DNA from: Domibacillus indicus
GTDB lineage: Bacteria > Bacillota > Bacilli > Bacillales > Domibacillaceae
Direction: 5' to 3'
NCBI RefSeq assembly: GCF_023715895.1
Contig: NZ_JAMBOO010000001.1
Coordinates: 310,001-374,000 of the forward strand
Length of the DNA stretch: 64,000 nt
How positions within the stretch are numbered: the first letter of the stretch is position 1; each line of letters begins with the position of its first letter. The notes below the pieces were generated by a model. That model was given only the letters and a program-made list of their open reading frames with translations. It searched no databases and had not been told where the DNA came from. The position numbers and the translations under genes are program-made. Below are positions 36,857-48,457 of the stretch, piece by piece.

Positions 36857-37663
36857 ATGCATATGATGTTTTCCAAGCTAATTGAACGACCGCTAAAGCC
36901 AGGCATTCTCGTTGGCGGCCGATTTCGGCTGGCAGGCCTGCTTGGCAGAGGCAGCTATGGCCTCACGTACAAAGCGAAAGATTTGCAGACCGGCCGGGAT
37001 GTAGTGGTTAAACAGCTGCGCAACCGTAAACGGCACAAGCCGGCTGAAATAAACTTCTTTTGGCAGGAAGCTCATTTTTTGCAGCAGCTTCGTCACCCGG
37101 CCATTCCCCGGTTTGTCGCCGCTTTTAAAAGGGATGGCGTGCCGTTTTTTGTGATGGACTCGATAAACGCTCCCAATTTTGAGGAATTAATTTTCCATCA
37201 AAATCAACGGTATACCGAAAAAGAAGCATTCCGAATCCTATTAGAGGTCCTTTATGTAGTCCAATACTTTCATCGTCAAGGGATTGTTCATCGGGACTTG
37301 CGCATCCCAAATATTTTGTGGGATGGGACAGCTGTGCATGTAATCGACTTTGGCCTCGCACGGATTCTTGGCAGCAACCCCTCCTCTAGGCGCAGACGAA
37401 AAAAAGAGCACCCGCTTTTTCGGGAGCTGTCTGTTCGAAGCGATTTTTTTGCGCTCGGTCATTTTGTTCTGTTTTTGCTGTATTCTACATTCGAGCCCTC
37501 GTCCAAAAAAGAAAAAAGCTGGGAAGAAGAACTGACGCTTTCTTCTCCAGCAAGATGTGTGATTCGTCGTATGCTCCAGCTGGATCAGCCTTATGAGACA
37601 GCCGATGAGCTAATAGCAGATGTTCAATGTGTCATAGATTCACCGGAAAAGCGCTGCCTTTAA
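36857..37663 (+). CDS. Serine/threonine protein kinase, Hanks type
   Basis: 268 aa, kinase domain only, no membrane helix. Gly loop LLGRGSYGLTYKA, ATP Lys about 52 (VVVKQL), helix-C Glu about 71, catalytic HRDLRIPNIL (His145-Asp147, Asn152) and VIDFGLA (Asp164). The catalytic-loop Lys is replaced by Arg-Ile (HRDLRIPN instead of HRDLKPEN), as in some Bacillus kinases such as YbdM/YrzF. Start weakly supported (ATGs at 36857, 36863, 36866; poor site), perhaps translated by coupling to the upstream peptide. Confidence 0.85.
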   Translation: MHMMFSKLIERPLKPGILVGGRFRLAGLLGRGSYGLTYKAKDLQTGRDVVVKQLRNRKRHKPAEINFFWQEAHFLQQLRHPAIPRFVAAFKRDGVPFFVMDSINAPNFEELIFHQNQRYTEKEAFRILLEVLYVVQYFHRQGIVHRDLRIPNILWDGTAVHVIDFGLARILGSNPSSRRRRKKEHPLFRELSVRSDFFALGHFVLFLLYSTFEPSSKKEKSWEEELTLSSPARCVIRRMLQLDQPYETADELIADVQCVIDSPEKRCL

Positions 37664-37684
37664 TGTAACGGCAGCGCTTTTCCC
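37647..37684 (+). terminator. Terminator overlapping kinase gene end
   Basis: AAAAGCGCTGCC and GGCAGCGCTTTT, 12-bp perfect stem, 11-nt loop. Confidence 0.88.
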
Positions 37685-37751
37685 CTTTGGGCTGATTTAT
37701 AAAATATTAAGCCATTTTTTTAAGCTTTAGGTCTGAAAAAAGTCAGCCGAT

Positions 37752-37940
37752 AAAAAAGCAGCCCTGGTACCAGGGCTGCTTCAGGCTGTTGACAAACGCC
37801 CGCTTTCGGCGTCACTTGCCAGCTGTGAATGCTCATGACCCTAAAAGGTCACTCCGCTTCCCAGCCGGCGGCATTCCTGGAAAGTCAGACGTTTTCAATC
37901 AGCCTGCTTTCTTACTTTGTCTACACTCTCAAGCTGTCCT
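37752..37940. repeat. Dispersed repeat element, copy 2
   Basis: Shares its borders with copy 1 (23262-23637): AAAAAAGCAG hairpin, then GCTTCAGGCTGTTGACAAAC on the left, and CTTTGTCTACA with CTCAAGCTGTCC on the right. TGTTGACAAA (37787-37796) pairs with TTTGTCTACA (37916-37925), one mismatch. The interior is unrelated in sequence to the copy 1 core, and shorter (about 120 bp), with its own GACC/GGTC hairpin. No coding frame. Confidence 0.65.
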
Positions 37941-37959
37941 AATACCAGAGCATGTATCA

Positions 37960-38892
37960 TTATTGAAATACCTGGTCAATTTTGCTGATTTCTTCTTGTG
38001 TAAGCTGAACATCTAATGTTTTTAAGTTGTTTAATACTTGCTCAGATCGTTTTGCACCTGGAATGATAACGTCAATCGCATCACGTGTTAAGTACCATGC
38101 CAGCACTAAATGAGCCAGTTCTACCTCTTTGCTTTCTGCAATCGGGCGAATTTGATCGACTTTTTCAAGGTTCGCTTCAAACGCTCCTTTTTGGAAGTAT
38201 GGCAGGTCATTACGAAGATCATCAAATGTCGCATTTTTATCGTACTTGCCTGTTAAAAGTCCGGATGCAAGTGGGAAATACGGCACAAATGAAATGTTTT
38301 TCTCAGCAAGGTACGGGAACAATTCTTTTTCCGCGTCGCGTGCAAGCAGATTATATTCTCCCTGAAAAACATCAACATAACCGTCTTTGTTCGCTTCCTT
38401 CAACTGATCGAGAGAGAAATTAGAGACACCGATATGGCGGATTTTCCCTGCATCTTTCAATTCCTTTAGCGCTCCAACCGCTTCATCTTTCGGTGTTTGT
38501 TCGTCTGGAAAATGGATATAAAACAAATCAATATAGTCCGTTTGGAGGCGTCCTAATGCTTCGTCTACGGCATTTTTTAAGAAAGCCGGAGAATTGTCAA
38601 ATTTTTCGCCGTCATCCGTTAGAACATGCGCTGCTTTTGTAGCAATCACAGCTTCTGATCGATTTCCCCGCTCTTTTAACACTTCCCCAATCAATTCTTC
38701 TGAACGCTTCGGTCCGTAAATAAAGGCTGTATCGAGAAAGTTAACACCATGGTCAAGCGCTGTACGCACCATATCACGGCCGGCTTCTTCATCCAGGTTT
38801 GGATATAAGTTATGGCCTCCTACCGCATTGGCGCCAAAGCCAATCGGGTTTACACGCAAGTCTGTTTTGCCGATCTGCACAAGCTTTGTCAT
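37960..38892 (-). CDS. iolS: Aldo/keto reductase IolS
   Basis: 310-aa NADP-dependent TIM-barrel oxidoreductase. Tetrad residues are seen: [10 protein letters not shown] (Asp, Tyr), ATKAAH (Lys) and DLFYIHFPD (His). The N-terminal [17 protein letters not shown] and the C-terminal [11 protein letters not shown] closely fit B. subtilis IolS (YxbF, AKR11 family), whose physiological substrate is not settled. Last gene of the iol cluster, 60 nt after the LacI gene. Confidence 0.9.
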   Translation of the reverse strand: MTKLVQIGKTDLRVNPIGFGANAVGGHNLYPNLDEEAGRDMVRTALDHGVNFLDTAFIYGPKRSEELIGEVLKERGNRSEAVIATKAAHVLTDDGEKFDNSPAFLKNAVDEALGRLQTDYIDLFYIHFPDEQTPKDEAVGALKELKDAGKIRHIGVSNFSLDQLKEANKDGYVDVFQGEYNLLARDAEKELFPYLAEKNISFVPYFPLASGLLTGKYDKNATFDDLRNDLPYFQKGAFEANLEKVDQIRPIAESKEVELAHLVLAWYLTRDAIDVIIPGAKRSEQVLNNLKTLDVQLTQEEISKIDQVFQ

Positions 38893-38952
38893 TATGTATA
38901 CATCTCCTTTTGCTTTTTTCCACCCTTTTCCTATTGCCGGAATGAGAAGGGG

Positions 38953-39984
38953 CTAAACCCCTTCGGTCGCTCCAAACAATCGCTCTTTCTGATAAAACCC
39001 GCACGATTCCCGGATAATCAGCTCGTCTTTCATGACGAATTTTTTCCGGTCAATTGAGCCGCCTTTTAAAAGCGTTAAAAGCAAATCCGTTGCTTTTTGG
39101 CCAATCTCATATTTCGGCTGATCGATCGTCGTCATGTAAGGAGTGAAAAGAGACGCCATCCGCAGGTTATCAAATCCGACGATAGCTATATCTTCCGGTA
39201 CGCGGAGACCGTGGTCTTTAACCGCTTTAATTGAGCCAAGCGCCATTTCGTCATTAAACACAAACACAGCCGTCGGACGATCTTCAAGCGCCAGCAGTTT
39301 CACCATTTGATTGTAGCCTGAATCCAGTCCATCATCTCCTTCCTGTACCCAGGAAGGATCGATCAGCAGATCATGGCCCATCATCGCCTGCTTGTAACCG
39401 CGCAGCCGGTCCCGGCTTAAGATAATATCCATAGGACCACAAATATGCGCAATCTTCCGGTGTCCGACATTGATCAAGTGCTCGGTTATTTTGCGGGCAC
39501 TGCTGATGTTGTCAATCGAAACCGTCGGAATGTCCAGGCCATCCATATATTCACAAGCAAGAACGATCGGAAACTGGGACGATAATTCTTCCAGGCTGTC
39601 CCGATCCATACGGGCGGTTAATAGTACGGCACCGTCTGCCTGTTTTCTATATAGAAGCTCAATATATTCTCTTTCCCGCTCAACCTGATTTTCTGTGTCA
39701 CCCAAAATAACCTGATAGCCGTTTTGAAGCGCTGTATGCTCAATGCCGCGCAGCACTTCGGAAAAAAACGGACGGGTAATATCCGGTACCACCACTAAAA
39801 TCGTTTTTGTTTCACGTGTGCGGAACTGGCTGGCGATCATATGCGGTTTATAGTTTAATTCGTTAATCACCCGCATTACTTTTTCTTTCGTTTCTTTGCT
39901 GACCAAATCTGGCTGGCGAAGCACCCGGGACACAGTAGCCGGAGATACATTCGCCCGTTTGGCCACATCTCTCATTTTCATCAT
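38953..39984 (-). CDS. LacI-family repressor, likely of the iol genes
   Basis: 343 aa: N-terminal helix-turn-helix (MRDVAKRANVSPATVSRVLR) with hinge helix (ELNYKPHMIASQFRT), and a periplasmic-binding-like effector domain (ILVVVPDITRPFFSEVLRGI). In B. subtilis iol is controlled by the DeoR-type IolR; here the gene inside the cluster is LacI type. Three palindromes with the LacI-family form GAAATCGATTTC lie upstream of iolA, which makes this protein the best candidate to bind them. ATG 39984 follows AGGTG. Confidence 0.88.
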   Translation of the reverse strand: MMKMRDVAKRANVSPATVSRVLRQPDLVSKETKEKVMRVINELNYKPHMIASQFRTRETKTILVVVPDITRPFFSEVLRGIEHTALQNGYQVILGDTENQVEREREYIELLYRKQADGAVLLTARMDRDSLEELSSQFPIVLACEYMDGLDIPTVSIDNISSARKITEHLINVGHRKIAHICGPMDIILSRDRLRGYKQAMMGHDLLIDPSWVQEGDDGLDSGYNQMVKLLALEDRPTAVFVFNDEMALGSIKAVKDHGLRVPEDIAIVGFDNLRMASLFTPYMTTIDQPKYEIGQKATDLLLTLLKGGSIDRKKFVMKDELIIRESCGFYQKERLFGATEGV

Positions 39985-40027
39985 ATTGTTCACCTGCCTT
40001 TTCCCTGTTCCGTTCTTATTATCTCTA

Positions 40028-41218
40028 TTATAACGAACTCTCATTATTATGCTTAAATATTGATTCCGTTTTCATTTCCCCCTGCCATTTAAAACTAAAC
40101 AAAGCGCCTAATACACCAACAGCACCGGAGAAATAAAAGCTTGCTTCCAGTCCAAAATACGTGTTTAAAATGCCGGCTAAAAAAGGACCGGCGAACATAC
40201 CGATAGCGTAAAGAGCCTGGTAGGCCCCCATTGCTGTCGCCCGCTTGGCGTGAGGAATTTCTTCTACAGCCATACCAAGGAAAAGCGGGAATAAAAGGCC
40301 AAGGGCAAATCCATTTACGAGCTGCAAACCCATCAAGGCTGCTTTTGTATCTGCGAACGGCATAAAAAAAGTAAAGATTGCCGCGGCAGAAAAAGCGACT
40401 TGCAGCGTGCCCCATTTACCCAGCTTCGGAACAAACCAGCTGCCGCTTAACAAGGTAGAAACAGCATGCGGCACCATAAAAGCAAATACAAGAATTGTGA
40501 TGTCACCCGCCCTCATGCCGGCTGACAGTGCATAATCAGTCGTAAAACCAAACATCGTGGTAAACATGATGCTATGCGCTAATATGGACAGCAGAGATAC
40601 TTTTAGCAGCGCCGGTTCCTTCAGCGCTGTTCCGAGCTCCTTCAGCCGAACCGGCTCCCGTTTTGTTTCTGTTTTTCCTTCTGCTACAAACAGCGAAAGC
40701 AGCAGGCCCGCGGCTCCGAAAGCGACTCCGAACCAGTAAGGTGCATGCCAGCCCCACTCTTCCACGATCCATGCACTGAGCGCCATCCCGAGCAGCTGGG
40801 CAAATACAACGGCAAAAGATAAATGGCCCATAGCCCGGTGCAAATTCCGCTCCGCTGCGTAGCTCGAAAAAAGAATGGTAAAAGCCACCCAGGTGGCGGC
40901 AGCGATGCCGGCCAGTGAACGGGACAGGAGCACCCATCCAAGGCTTTCAGTCAGCGCAAAAGCGAGGCAGCTGAACATACTTACAGCCATACCGGCCACA
41001 ACAAAGCCTTTCCGCTTATTCCAAAGATCGGACCCGATGCCGATCGGAAGGCGAAACAAAAACTGCATAAGCCCGTAGCTTGCCAAAACGATGCCGATAA
41101 AGGTATACGTGCCCCCTATCTGCTCGATGTAAGGAGAGAGCATCGGAATATAAATAAAGTGCGAAAACCAAAAAAGAAAAGAAATCAGTAAAAACAATCT
41201 TTGACTGCGTTTGTTCAC
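40028..41218 (-). CDS. MFS transporter in iol cluster
   Basis: 396 aa, 12 predicted membrane segments, DHA1-like (LPIGIGSDLWNKRKGF after helix 2, SLAGIAAATWVAF in helix 4). It is a second carrier in the cluster in addition to IolT; could import an inositol isomer or derivative or export an intermediate. 44 nt before lacI and about 90 nt after iolJ; the gap has a hairpin without a T-run (41239-41262). Confidence 0.78.
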   Translation of the reverse strand: MNKRSQRLFLLISFLFWFSHFIYIPMLSPYIEQIGGTYTFIGIVLASYGLMQFLFRLPIGIGSDLWNKRKGFVVAGMAVSMFSCLAFALTESLGWVLLSRSLAGIAAATWVAFTILFSSYAAERNLHRAMGHLSFAVVFAQLLGMALSAWIVEEWGWHAPYWFGVAFGAAGLLLSLFVAEGKTETKREPVRLKELGTALKEPALLKVSLLSILAHSIMFTTMFGFTTDYALSAGMRAGDITILVFAFMVPHAVSTLLSGSWFVPKLGKWGTLQVAFSAAAIFTFFMPFADTKAALMGLQLVNGFALGLLFPLFLGMAVEEIPHAKRATAMGAYQALYAIGMFAGPFLAGILNTYFGLEASFYFSGAVGVLGALFSFKWQGEMKTESIFKHNNESSL

Positions 41219-41308
41219 ATGCTCACATCCTGCTCTTCGGCTCTTTGAGAAAAAGGAGCCGTCCTATGCAATGGACCAGCTCCTCTCTCTTGATACCAGA
41301 CAAGCGTA

Positions 41309-42160
41309 TTAGGCTTTGCCGCTCGTGTTAAATTCTCTCATTTTCCCTTTTACAGCGTCCTTTACTGCTTCAATGGCCGGCAATAAAATAAGCCGCGGCT
41401 CGTATACATCCGGATTTTGGTTTAATGTTTCACGGACAGAGGCGGTCCATGCCTGGATGCTTTCTGTGTTGACATTAATTTTTGCGTGGCCAAGCTCTAT
41501 GGCGCGCTGAAGCTGATGAAGCGGAATGCCGGAGCCGCCGTGCAGGACAAGCGGCACGTCCGTTTTCTCTGAGATTTCTTTCATTTCATCGAAGCCCAGC
41601 TGCGGCTCACCCTGATACGGGCCATGAACCGAACCAAGCGCTGCGGCCAGTGCATCAATGCCGGCTTCTTCAACAATTCGGATACATTCATCCAGATCCG
41701 CATATTGAATACCGCCGACCATGCCATCTTCCTGCCCGCCGACTGTGCCGACTTCTGCTTCAACCGTTACCCCTTTTTCCTTTGCATACGCGACGACTTC
41801 TTTCGTCATCGCAATATTTTCGTCGATTGGGCTGTGGGAGCCGTCGATCATGACAGACGTATAACCTGCATCAATCGCTTTCTTGCAGCGCTCGACGCTC
41901 ATGCCGTGATCTAAATGAAGCGCAACCGGCACGGTAATGTTTAATTCCTCCATCAGCGCCTTGACCATGGCGGCAATCGTTGTGAAGCCGCCGAGGTAGT
42001 CCACAAGCCTATCGGATGAGGCCAGAATAATGGGTGCCCGTTCTTCTTCTGCTGCCTGCAAAAACGCCTGGGCAAATTCCAGTCCGTTAATATTGTATTG
42101 ACCGACGGCATAGCCGCCCTGCTTTGCTTTTTGCAGCATATCTTTCATTGATACTAACAT
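41309..42160 (-). CDS. iolJ: 5-dehydro-2-deoxyphosphogluconate aldolase (class II)
   Basis: 283-aa Zn-dependent aldolase of the fructose-bisphosphate class II family. Zn ligands in LHLDHGMS and [19 protein letters not shown]. In the iol pathway it splits DKG-phosphate to malonic semialdehyde and dihydroxyacetone phosphate. The GAGGG inside the end of iolH serves as its ribosome site; four nt separate the two genes. Confidence 0.9.
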   Translation of the reverse strand: MLVSMKDMLQKAKQGGYAVGQYNINGLEFAQAFLQAAEEERAPIILASSDRLVDYLGGFTTIAAMVKALMEELNITVPVALHLDHGMSVERCKKAIDAGYTSVMIDGSHSPIDENIAMTKEVVAYAKEKGVTVEAEVGTVGGQEDGMVGGIQYADLDECIRIVEEAGIDALAAALGSVHGPYQGEPQLGFDEMKEISEKTDVPLVLHGGSGIPLHQLQRAIELGHAKINVNTESIQAWTASVRETLNQNPDVYEPRLILLPAIEAVKDAVKGKMREFNTSGKA

Positions 42161-42164
42161 ACAA

Positions 42165-43043
42165 TCAGCCCTCGACTTTCTCCGTTAACCCAAGACCTTC
42201 TTTCATTTTTTGAAGCATAAGTTTACTTGACCAGTCCGCTTTGTCTTTCCAGGCAAATACAGCGTTTGTTGCGATGCCATCAAAGTTCATTTCTTTCAGC
42301 TTGCGGAAAATTGTATCGAAATCTACTTCTGCTTCACCGATGTTCAAATGCTGGTGAACCGTTGCTTCTACTGCCGGCGGGTTCACAATGTAGCGAAGGC
42401 CGTCTGATGCCATATGGTTGAATGTATCCGCAAATAAAACATGCGTCAGGCGGTCGCCTGCTGAATCAAACATTGGCGCAATATCGCCTTTACCGTTGTC
42501 ATAGTAGAACGTGTGAGCTGTAGAGTACACAAGGTTAATCCAGTCTTTATCCAATGCACGGATCATATCCATCGCACCGTCATGCGTTTCAATGAAATCA
42601 TATGGATGCGCCTGAAGGTTCAATTTAATGCCTTCACGTTCAAAGATCGGCAGCAATTCGTCCATAGAACGGATAAACTGCTCTTCGCATACAATCGGAT
42701 TGAACTTAGATCCGTTGAATTCACTGTTCATTAAATCTACTTCCAATTCAACCGCTACCTCAATGGCGCGTTTCCAGTTGCGTACAGCTGCCTGGCGGCG
42801 GTCTTCGTCTGGACCTGCCCAGTAGTAAAGAGGAAGAAGAGAAGAAATTTGAACACCTGCATCACGGCAGTAGCGTTTTAAGTTTTTAATTTTTGCGCTG
42901 TCTACTTTTGGGTACTTGTAGAATGGGCAGAAATCCTCGCGCGGTGAAAGCTCAATGTAGTCATAGCCAAGCTCCGCTGTTTTATCTACCATTTCTCTCA
43001 AAGAAAGATCGGCATACATAGTTGGATCAAGTGCTAGTTTCAT
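42165..43043 (-). CDS. iolH: Sugar-phosphate isomerase/epimerase, IolH type
   Basis: 292-aa AP-endonuclease-2-like TIM barrel. N-terminal [35 protein letters not shown] and the metal-ligand stretches [14 protein letters not shown] and [17 protein letters not shown]. It fits IolH better than IolI, but members of this family are similar and the IolH reaction is unresolved. Between iolG and iolJ. Confidence 0.72.
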   Translation of the reverse strand: MKLALDPTMYADLSLREMVDKTAELGYDYIELSPREDFCPFYKYPKVDSAKIKNLKRYCRDAGVQISSLLPLYYWAGPDEDRRQAAVRNWKRAIEVAVELEVDLMNSEFNGSKFNPIVCEEQFIRSMDELLPIFEREGIKLNLQAHPYDFIETHDGAMDMIRALDKDWINLVYSTAHTFYYDNGKGDIAPMFDSAGDRLTHVLFADTFNHMASDGLRYIVNPPAVEATVHQHLNIGEAEVDFDTIFRKLKEMNFDGIATNAVFAWKDKADWSSKLMLQKMKEGLGLTEKVEG

Positions 43044-43092
43044 TAGAAATTCCTCCTGTTTATTTACGGAGCCGGCCGAGCCGGCACCCTTG

Positions 43093-44130
<1,038 letters not shown>

Positions 44131-44173
44131 TCATTTCCTCCCTTATATTACCACTTTTGTAACGCTTACATCA

Positions 44174-45589
44174 TTAAGCGCGTTTGTTTTCTGTATAGCT
44201 TGCTACCACTGGTTTTTTACCATGATTGCGGAATTTTTGCTCTAATTGTTCAAGCGTAAGCCCTTTCGTTTCTGGAAGGAATTTTGCTACAAATCCAATC
44301 GCCAGGACGCCAAGTGCCACAAAAATATAGAATGTTCCAGATAGTCCGACTGCTGAAAGCATGATCGGGAATGACAAGCCGACTAAGAAGTTGACAAGCC
44401 ATAAGAATAATACAGTTAAGCCCATTCCAAAACCGCGCAACTGCAGCGGGAAAATTTCGGAAAGCATCAGCCAGGTGACCGGAGAAATGGCGCCTTGCTG
44501 GAATGCAAGAAATGTAACGGTTAAAGTAAGAATAACGTATGGCAAGTTTGGTGAGCCTTCTAGTACGCTTGAGAAAATGGCAATCAACAAAAGGCATACA
44601 GTTGTACCGGCAAGTCCTGCCATCAGCATCGGACGGCGGCCGATTTTACCTAACAGCCAAATACCGACGAATGTAGCGAGTACGGAAATCGCTCCGTTTG
44701 CAATGTTACCCACGAGTGCCGCTTCTGTTGTAAAGCCGGCGTCTTTTAAAATCTCTGTTCCATAGTACATGATCGAGTTTACACCCGTAATCTGCTGCAC
44801 AACCGCAATACCGACACCAATAAACATAATGCGGCGAATCCACGGTGTGGAAAGATCTTTGAAACCAGCTTGCTTTGTATGTTCTTCTTCAGTAAATGTT
44901 GCTTTAATTTCAGCTAGTTCAGTTTTCGCTTCTTGCTCTGAACGAATGCGGCTTAAAACAGCAAGTGCCTCACTGTCTCTTTTCTTAGACACAAGCCAGC
45001 GCGGGCTTTCCGGCACTTTCAGCATACCGATGAATAAGAAGATGGCTGGAAGAGCGGCAATCAGCAGCATCACACGCCAGATTCCTTCAACGTGACCGAG
45101 TGTTGTACCAAGGATGGCATTCAAGACAAAAGCTAAAAGCTGACCACTAACGATCATCAATTCATTTTGCGTTACGATACGACCACGGCGTGATGCCGGT
45201 GACATTTCTGCCAGGTAAGAAGGAACGGTAACGGATGCTCCGCCTACTGCCAGTCCAAGCAAGAAACGAGAAATGATCATAACGGTGACGTTTGGTGCAA
45301 GTGTACATCCAAGAGTGGCAACTAAGAAAACCACGGCCAGCATTAAAATGTTTTTTCTGCGTCCATTAATGTCTGACAGTCGTCCGCCAAACAAAGCACC
45401 GAGTGCGGCACCGAAGAGAAGCGAACTTGCTACGAACCCTTGTGTTGCAGGCATTAAGCCCATCTCTTCTGTCATAAAAGGAAGAGCTCCATTAATAACA
45501 CCTGTATCATAACCGAAGAGAAGTCCGCCCAGCGTCGAAATAATGATAATCTTACGTAAAAAAGATGATGGGGCTGCGTTTGTATTCAT
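44174..45589 (-). CDS. iolT: Inositol:proton symporter
   Basis: 471-aa MFS sugar-porter with 12 helices. Sugar-porter signatures: GGLLFGYDTGVINGALPF in helix 1, GGRLSDINGRRK after helix 2, VPSYLAEMSPASRRGR, PESPRWLVSK, and C-terminal PETKGLTLEQLE. Located within the iol operon rather than elsewhere in the genome as in B. subtilis, where iolT is separate. 17 nt after iolE. Confidence 0.9.
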   Translation of the reverse strand: MNTNAAPSSFLRKIIIISTLGGLLFGYDTGVINGALPFMTEEMGLMPATQGFVASSLLFGAALGALFGGRLSDINGRRKNILMLAVVFLVATLGCTLAPNVTVMIISRFLLGLAVGGASVTVPSYLAEMSPASRRGRIVTQNELMIVSGQLLAFVLNAILGTTLGHVEGIWRVMLLIAALPAIFLFIGMLKVPESPRWLVSKKRDSEALAVLSRIRSEQEAKTELAEIKATFTEEEHTKQAGFKDLSTPWIRRIMFIGVGIAVVQQITGVNSIMYYGTEILKDAGFTTEAALVGNIANGAISVLATFVGIWLLGKIGRRPMLMAGLAGTTVCLLLIAIFSSVLEGSPNLPYVILTLTVTFLAFQQGAISPVTWLMLSEIFPLQLRGFGMGLTVLFLWLVNFLVGLSFPIMLSAVGLSGTFYIFVALGVLAIGFVAKFLPETKGLTLEQLEQKFRNHGKKPVVASYTENKRA

Positions 45590-45606
45590 TGTTCATGCAC
45601 CTCTTT

Positions 45607-46500
45607 TTATTTCTCCACGCGTGCAAGCAATGATTCGTCCAAATACCTTCGGGCGATCAATGCATACTCAAGCGGGTGGGCAATGGCTGGGTCCTGTTCT
45701 GCTTCAATAACGATCCAGCCTTTGTATCCATGCTCTTCAAGAAAGCGGAAAGGCTTCCTAAAATCAATGCATCCGTCTCCTGGCACTGTAAACATTCCAG
45801 CTAAAAACGATTCTCTAAATGATTTTCCTGGTTGTTTGCATTCGTCCATTACAGACTCTCTAACATCTTTGAAGTGAACATGTTTAATACGGTTCATATG
45901 TTTTTCAAGAAGCGTCATATAATCGCCATCTGAAGCAAAAATATGGCCTGTGTCATATAAAAGGTGGACATGGTTTGAATCTGTTCCTTCCATCAAACGG
46001 TCAATTTCTTCCAGCGTCTGCACACCGGTTCCCATATGATGATGGAAGACAAGCTTTAAGCCATAGCTGTCGGCAATTTTGCCAAGTTCATTCAGCCCTT
46101 CGCAAAGAATGGTCCATTCTTCATCGCTAAAGTAAGGCTTTTCGGCAAAAACATTTTTATCAAGACCCTGTATGCTGTATGTTTGTTCGGAAACCACTGC
46201 AACCGCTGCTTCCACTTCTTTTAAATACGCACAGTGGGCATGAAATTCCTGTGATGCTTTTTCAATGCCATCACGAATGATAAAGCTTGAAAACCACTGG
46301 CCCGCAATTTTTAAGTTACGCAGTGCCAGTTCCTTTTTTAAAACGGCAGGTTCAGGGAAGAAGCCGCCGACTTCTGTCCCTTGAAATCCTGCTACAACGA
46401 TGTCGCTTAACAAATGAGATAGTGTATTTTCAGCGCCGATTTCTGGAATGTCATCGTTGCGCCATCCAATTGGAGCAATGCCCCATAAAATATCCTGCAT
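45607..46500 (-). CDS. iolE: Inosose dehydratase
   Basis: 297-aa metal-dependent TIM barrel; removes water from scyllo-inosose. [20 protein letters not shown] near the N terminus, [38 protein letters not shown] and HFKDVRESV form the family pattern. Second step of the pathway; 17 nt after iolD. Confidence 0.95.
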   Translation of the reverse strand: MQDILWGIAPIGWRNDDIPEIGAENTLSHLLSDIVVAGFQGTEVGGFFPEPAVLKKELALRNLKIAGQWFSSFIIRDGIEKASQEFHAHCAYLKEVEAAVAVVSEQTYSIQGLDKNVFAEKPYFSDEEWTILCEGLNELGKIADSYGLKLVFHHHMGTGVQTLEEIDRLMEGTDSNHVHLLYDTGHIFASDGDYMTLLEKHMNRIKHVHFKDVRESVMDECKQPGKSFRESFLAGMFTVPGDGCIDFRKPFRFLEEHGYKGWIVIEAEQDPAIAHPLEYALIARRYLDESLLARVEK

Positions 46501-46517
46501 GATGTGCGGACCTCCTA

Positions 46518-48428
46518 TTAATACATCTTCGCCGTTTCTAATTTTTCCGCTCTTGCGGCATAGGCTTTTTGAACGCTTTCAGACTCGGATACTTCAGCGA
46601 CGCCCACGTTCCACCATCCATCATAGCCATCCGACATCGTTTTCGGAAGCACTTTCATATCAATCAATGTGGAAACGGACTGCTTTTTCGCATCTTCAAG
46701 CGCTGCTTTCAATTCTTCTACTGTGTTGGCTTTGTATGATTTTGCTCCGTAGGCTTCTGCCAACTTCGCATAATCAATGTTCATAATCTTGTTGTCATGT
46801 GTACGGAACTCACAGAAGTATGAACCGCTGCCATTATCCATCTGCAGGTTATTAATACATCCATAACCAGAGTTATCAAACAAGAGAATATTGATTTTTT
46901 TATCGTACTGAAGCGCTGTTACAAGCTCTGTGTGAAGCATGAGGAAGCTGCCATCTCCAACGGCTGCGTATACTTCACGGTCCGGGTGAGCGAGTTTCGC
47001 ACCCAGTGCGCCGGCCACTTCATATCCCATGCAGGAATATCCATATTCCAGGTGGTAAGTGTTCGGTACATCCGAATGCCATAAGCGCTGCAGGTCGCCT
47101 GGAAGTGATCCAGCTGAACCGATAACGATGCTGTTTGGTGCGACTGCTTCATTGGCAGCGACCAAAGCGGCCGTTTGTGTGAATTCAGTGTCCAGCACAT
47201 CGGCATATTCATTCAGTGTTTCCTGAGAAAATTGATCCTTGATTTCCGGCGTGAAGTTTTCACGATTAAATGTTACGTTCGCCAGACGGTCGCGTTCTGT
47301 CAGCCACTCTTCTTTCCATGCTGAAAGCAAGCCGCCATATGCTGTTTCATAGTCTCCCAAAAGAGGCGCCAGCTGCTCAAGCGCCGTTTTTGCATCCGCT
47401 ACTACTTGGAATCCGTCTAATTTGTATGCCTGCAGACGGCTGACGTTAATATTCAAGAAAGAGGTTTTCTCGAAATCAAACGCTGTTTTTGATGATGTTG
47501 TAAAGTCTGTATAGCGTGTTCCCACACCGATCACGAGGTCTGTGTCACGCGCCACTTTATTGGCAGCCGACGTACCAAGAATACCAACGCCGCCCAGATT
47601 GTTTGGAAACGAAACTTCCACTGTTGATTTCCCGGCCTGTGTTTCTACGAGCGGAATATTATGTTTTTCAGAGATTTGTTTTAAAATGTCACGGGCGCCT
47701 GAATAACGGGCACCGCCGCCGACAATAATAACGGGCTTTTTGCTTGCTTTGATCCGCTCTGCCGCGCCTTGAATCTCGCGTTCTACCGCCGGCTTGCGGT
47801 CCAAATAATGAACGCGTTTTTCGAAGAAACGCTCATCATAATCAAACGCTTCCCCTTCTACATCCTGTGCGATGCAGATGGTCGCCGGGCCAGCTTTGGC
47901 CGGATCGGTCATCACTTCAAATGCACGGATCAGTGCAGACATTAACTGTTCCGGGCGTGTTACGCGGTCCCAATAGCGGGAAACCGCCATAAACGCTTCG
48001 TTTGTTGTCACGGCTGTGCTGTGTTCATGCTCTAGCTGCTGAAGCACTGGATCAGGCTGGCGTGTCGCAAATGTATCCGCCGGAAGCAGAAGAACCGGAA
48101 TGTTGTTCGCAAACGCGGTTCCCGCTGCCGCGATCAAGTTTGCCGAACCCGGGCCGGCAGATGTGGTGACCGCATAAATTTTGCGGCGGAGCATTTCGCG
48201 GCTGTAGGCGATTGCCGCCTGAGCCATTCCCTGCTCATTCTTTCCTTGATAGACTTTCAAACGGCCTGCGTCCTGCTCAAGCGCCTGGCCGATTCCGACC
48301 ACGTTGCCATGGCCGAAAATGTTAAAGATGCCTTCGACGAAAGGTGTTTCTTCGCCATCAACGTGAATGTACTGCTGATTTAAAAATTTAATTAACGCTT
48401 GCGCGGTTGTTAATCGAACTGTTCCCAT
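46518..48428 (-). CDS. iolD: 3D-(3,5/4)-trihydroxycyclohexane-1,2-dione hydrolase
   Basis: 636-aa thiamine-diphosphate enzyme that opens the inositol ring. N-terminal Pyr domain ([18 protein letters not shown]; the catalytic Glu is in this half), central domain, and C-terminal PP domain with [19 protein letters not shown] and [11 protein letters not shown]. Full family length. 29 nt after iolC. Confidence 0.95.
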   Translation of the reverse strand: MGTVRLTTAQALIKFLNQQYIHVDGEETPFVEGIFNIFGHGNVVGIGQALEQDAGRLKVYQGKNEQGMAQAAIAYSREMLRRKIYAVTTSAGPGSANLIAAAGTAFANNIPVLLLPADTFATRQPDPVLQQLEHEHSTAVTTNEAFMAVSRYWDRVTRPEQLMSALIRAFEVMTDPAKAGPATICIAQDVEGEAFDYDERFFEKRVHYLDRKPAVEREIQGAAERIKASKKPVIIVGGGARYSGARDILKQISEKHNIPLVETQAGKSTVEVSFPNNLGGVGILGTSAANKVARDTDLVIGVGTRYTDFTTSSKTAFDFEKTSFLNINVSRLQAYKLDGFQVVADAKTALEQLAPLLGDYETAYGGLLSAWKEEWLTERDRLANVTFNRENFTPEIKDQFSQETLNEYADVLDTEFTQTAALVAANEAVAPNSIVIGSAGSLPGDLQRLWHSDVPNTYHLEYGYSCMGYEVAGALGAKLAHPDREVYAAVGDGSFLMLHTELVTALQYDKKINILLFDNSGYGCINNLQMDNGSGSYFCEFRTHDNKIMNIDYAKLAEAYGAKSYKANTVEELKAALEDAKKQSVSTLIDMKVLPKTMSDGYDGWWNVGVAEVSESESVQKAYAARAEKLETAKMY

Positions 48429-48457
48429 TAGTTGCTCACCTCTTAACGAATCATTTT

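Noticed and set aside
41239-41262. Hairpin between iolJ and the MFS gene
   Set aside because: No T-run follows; it may only influence mRNA processing. Not called a terminator.
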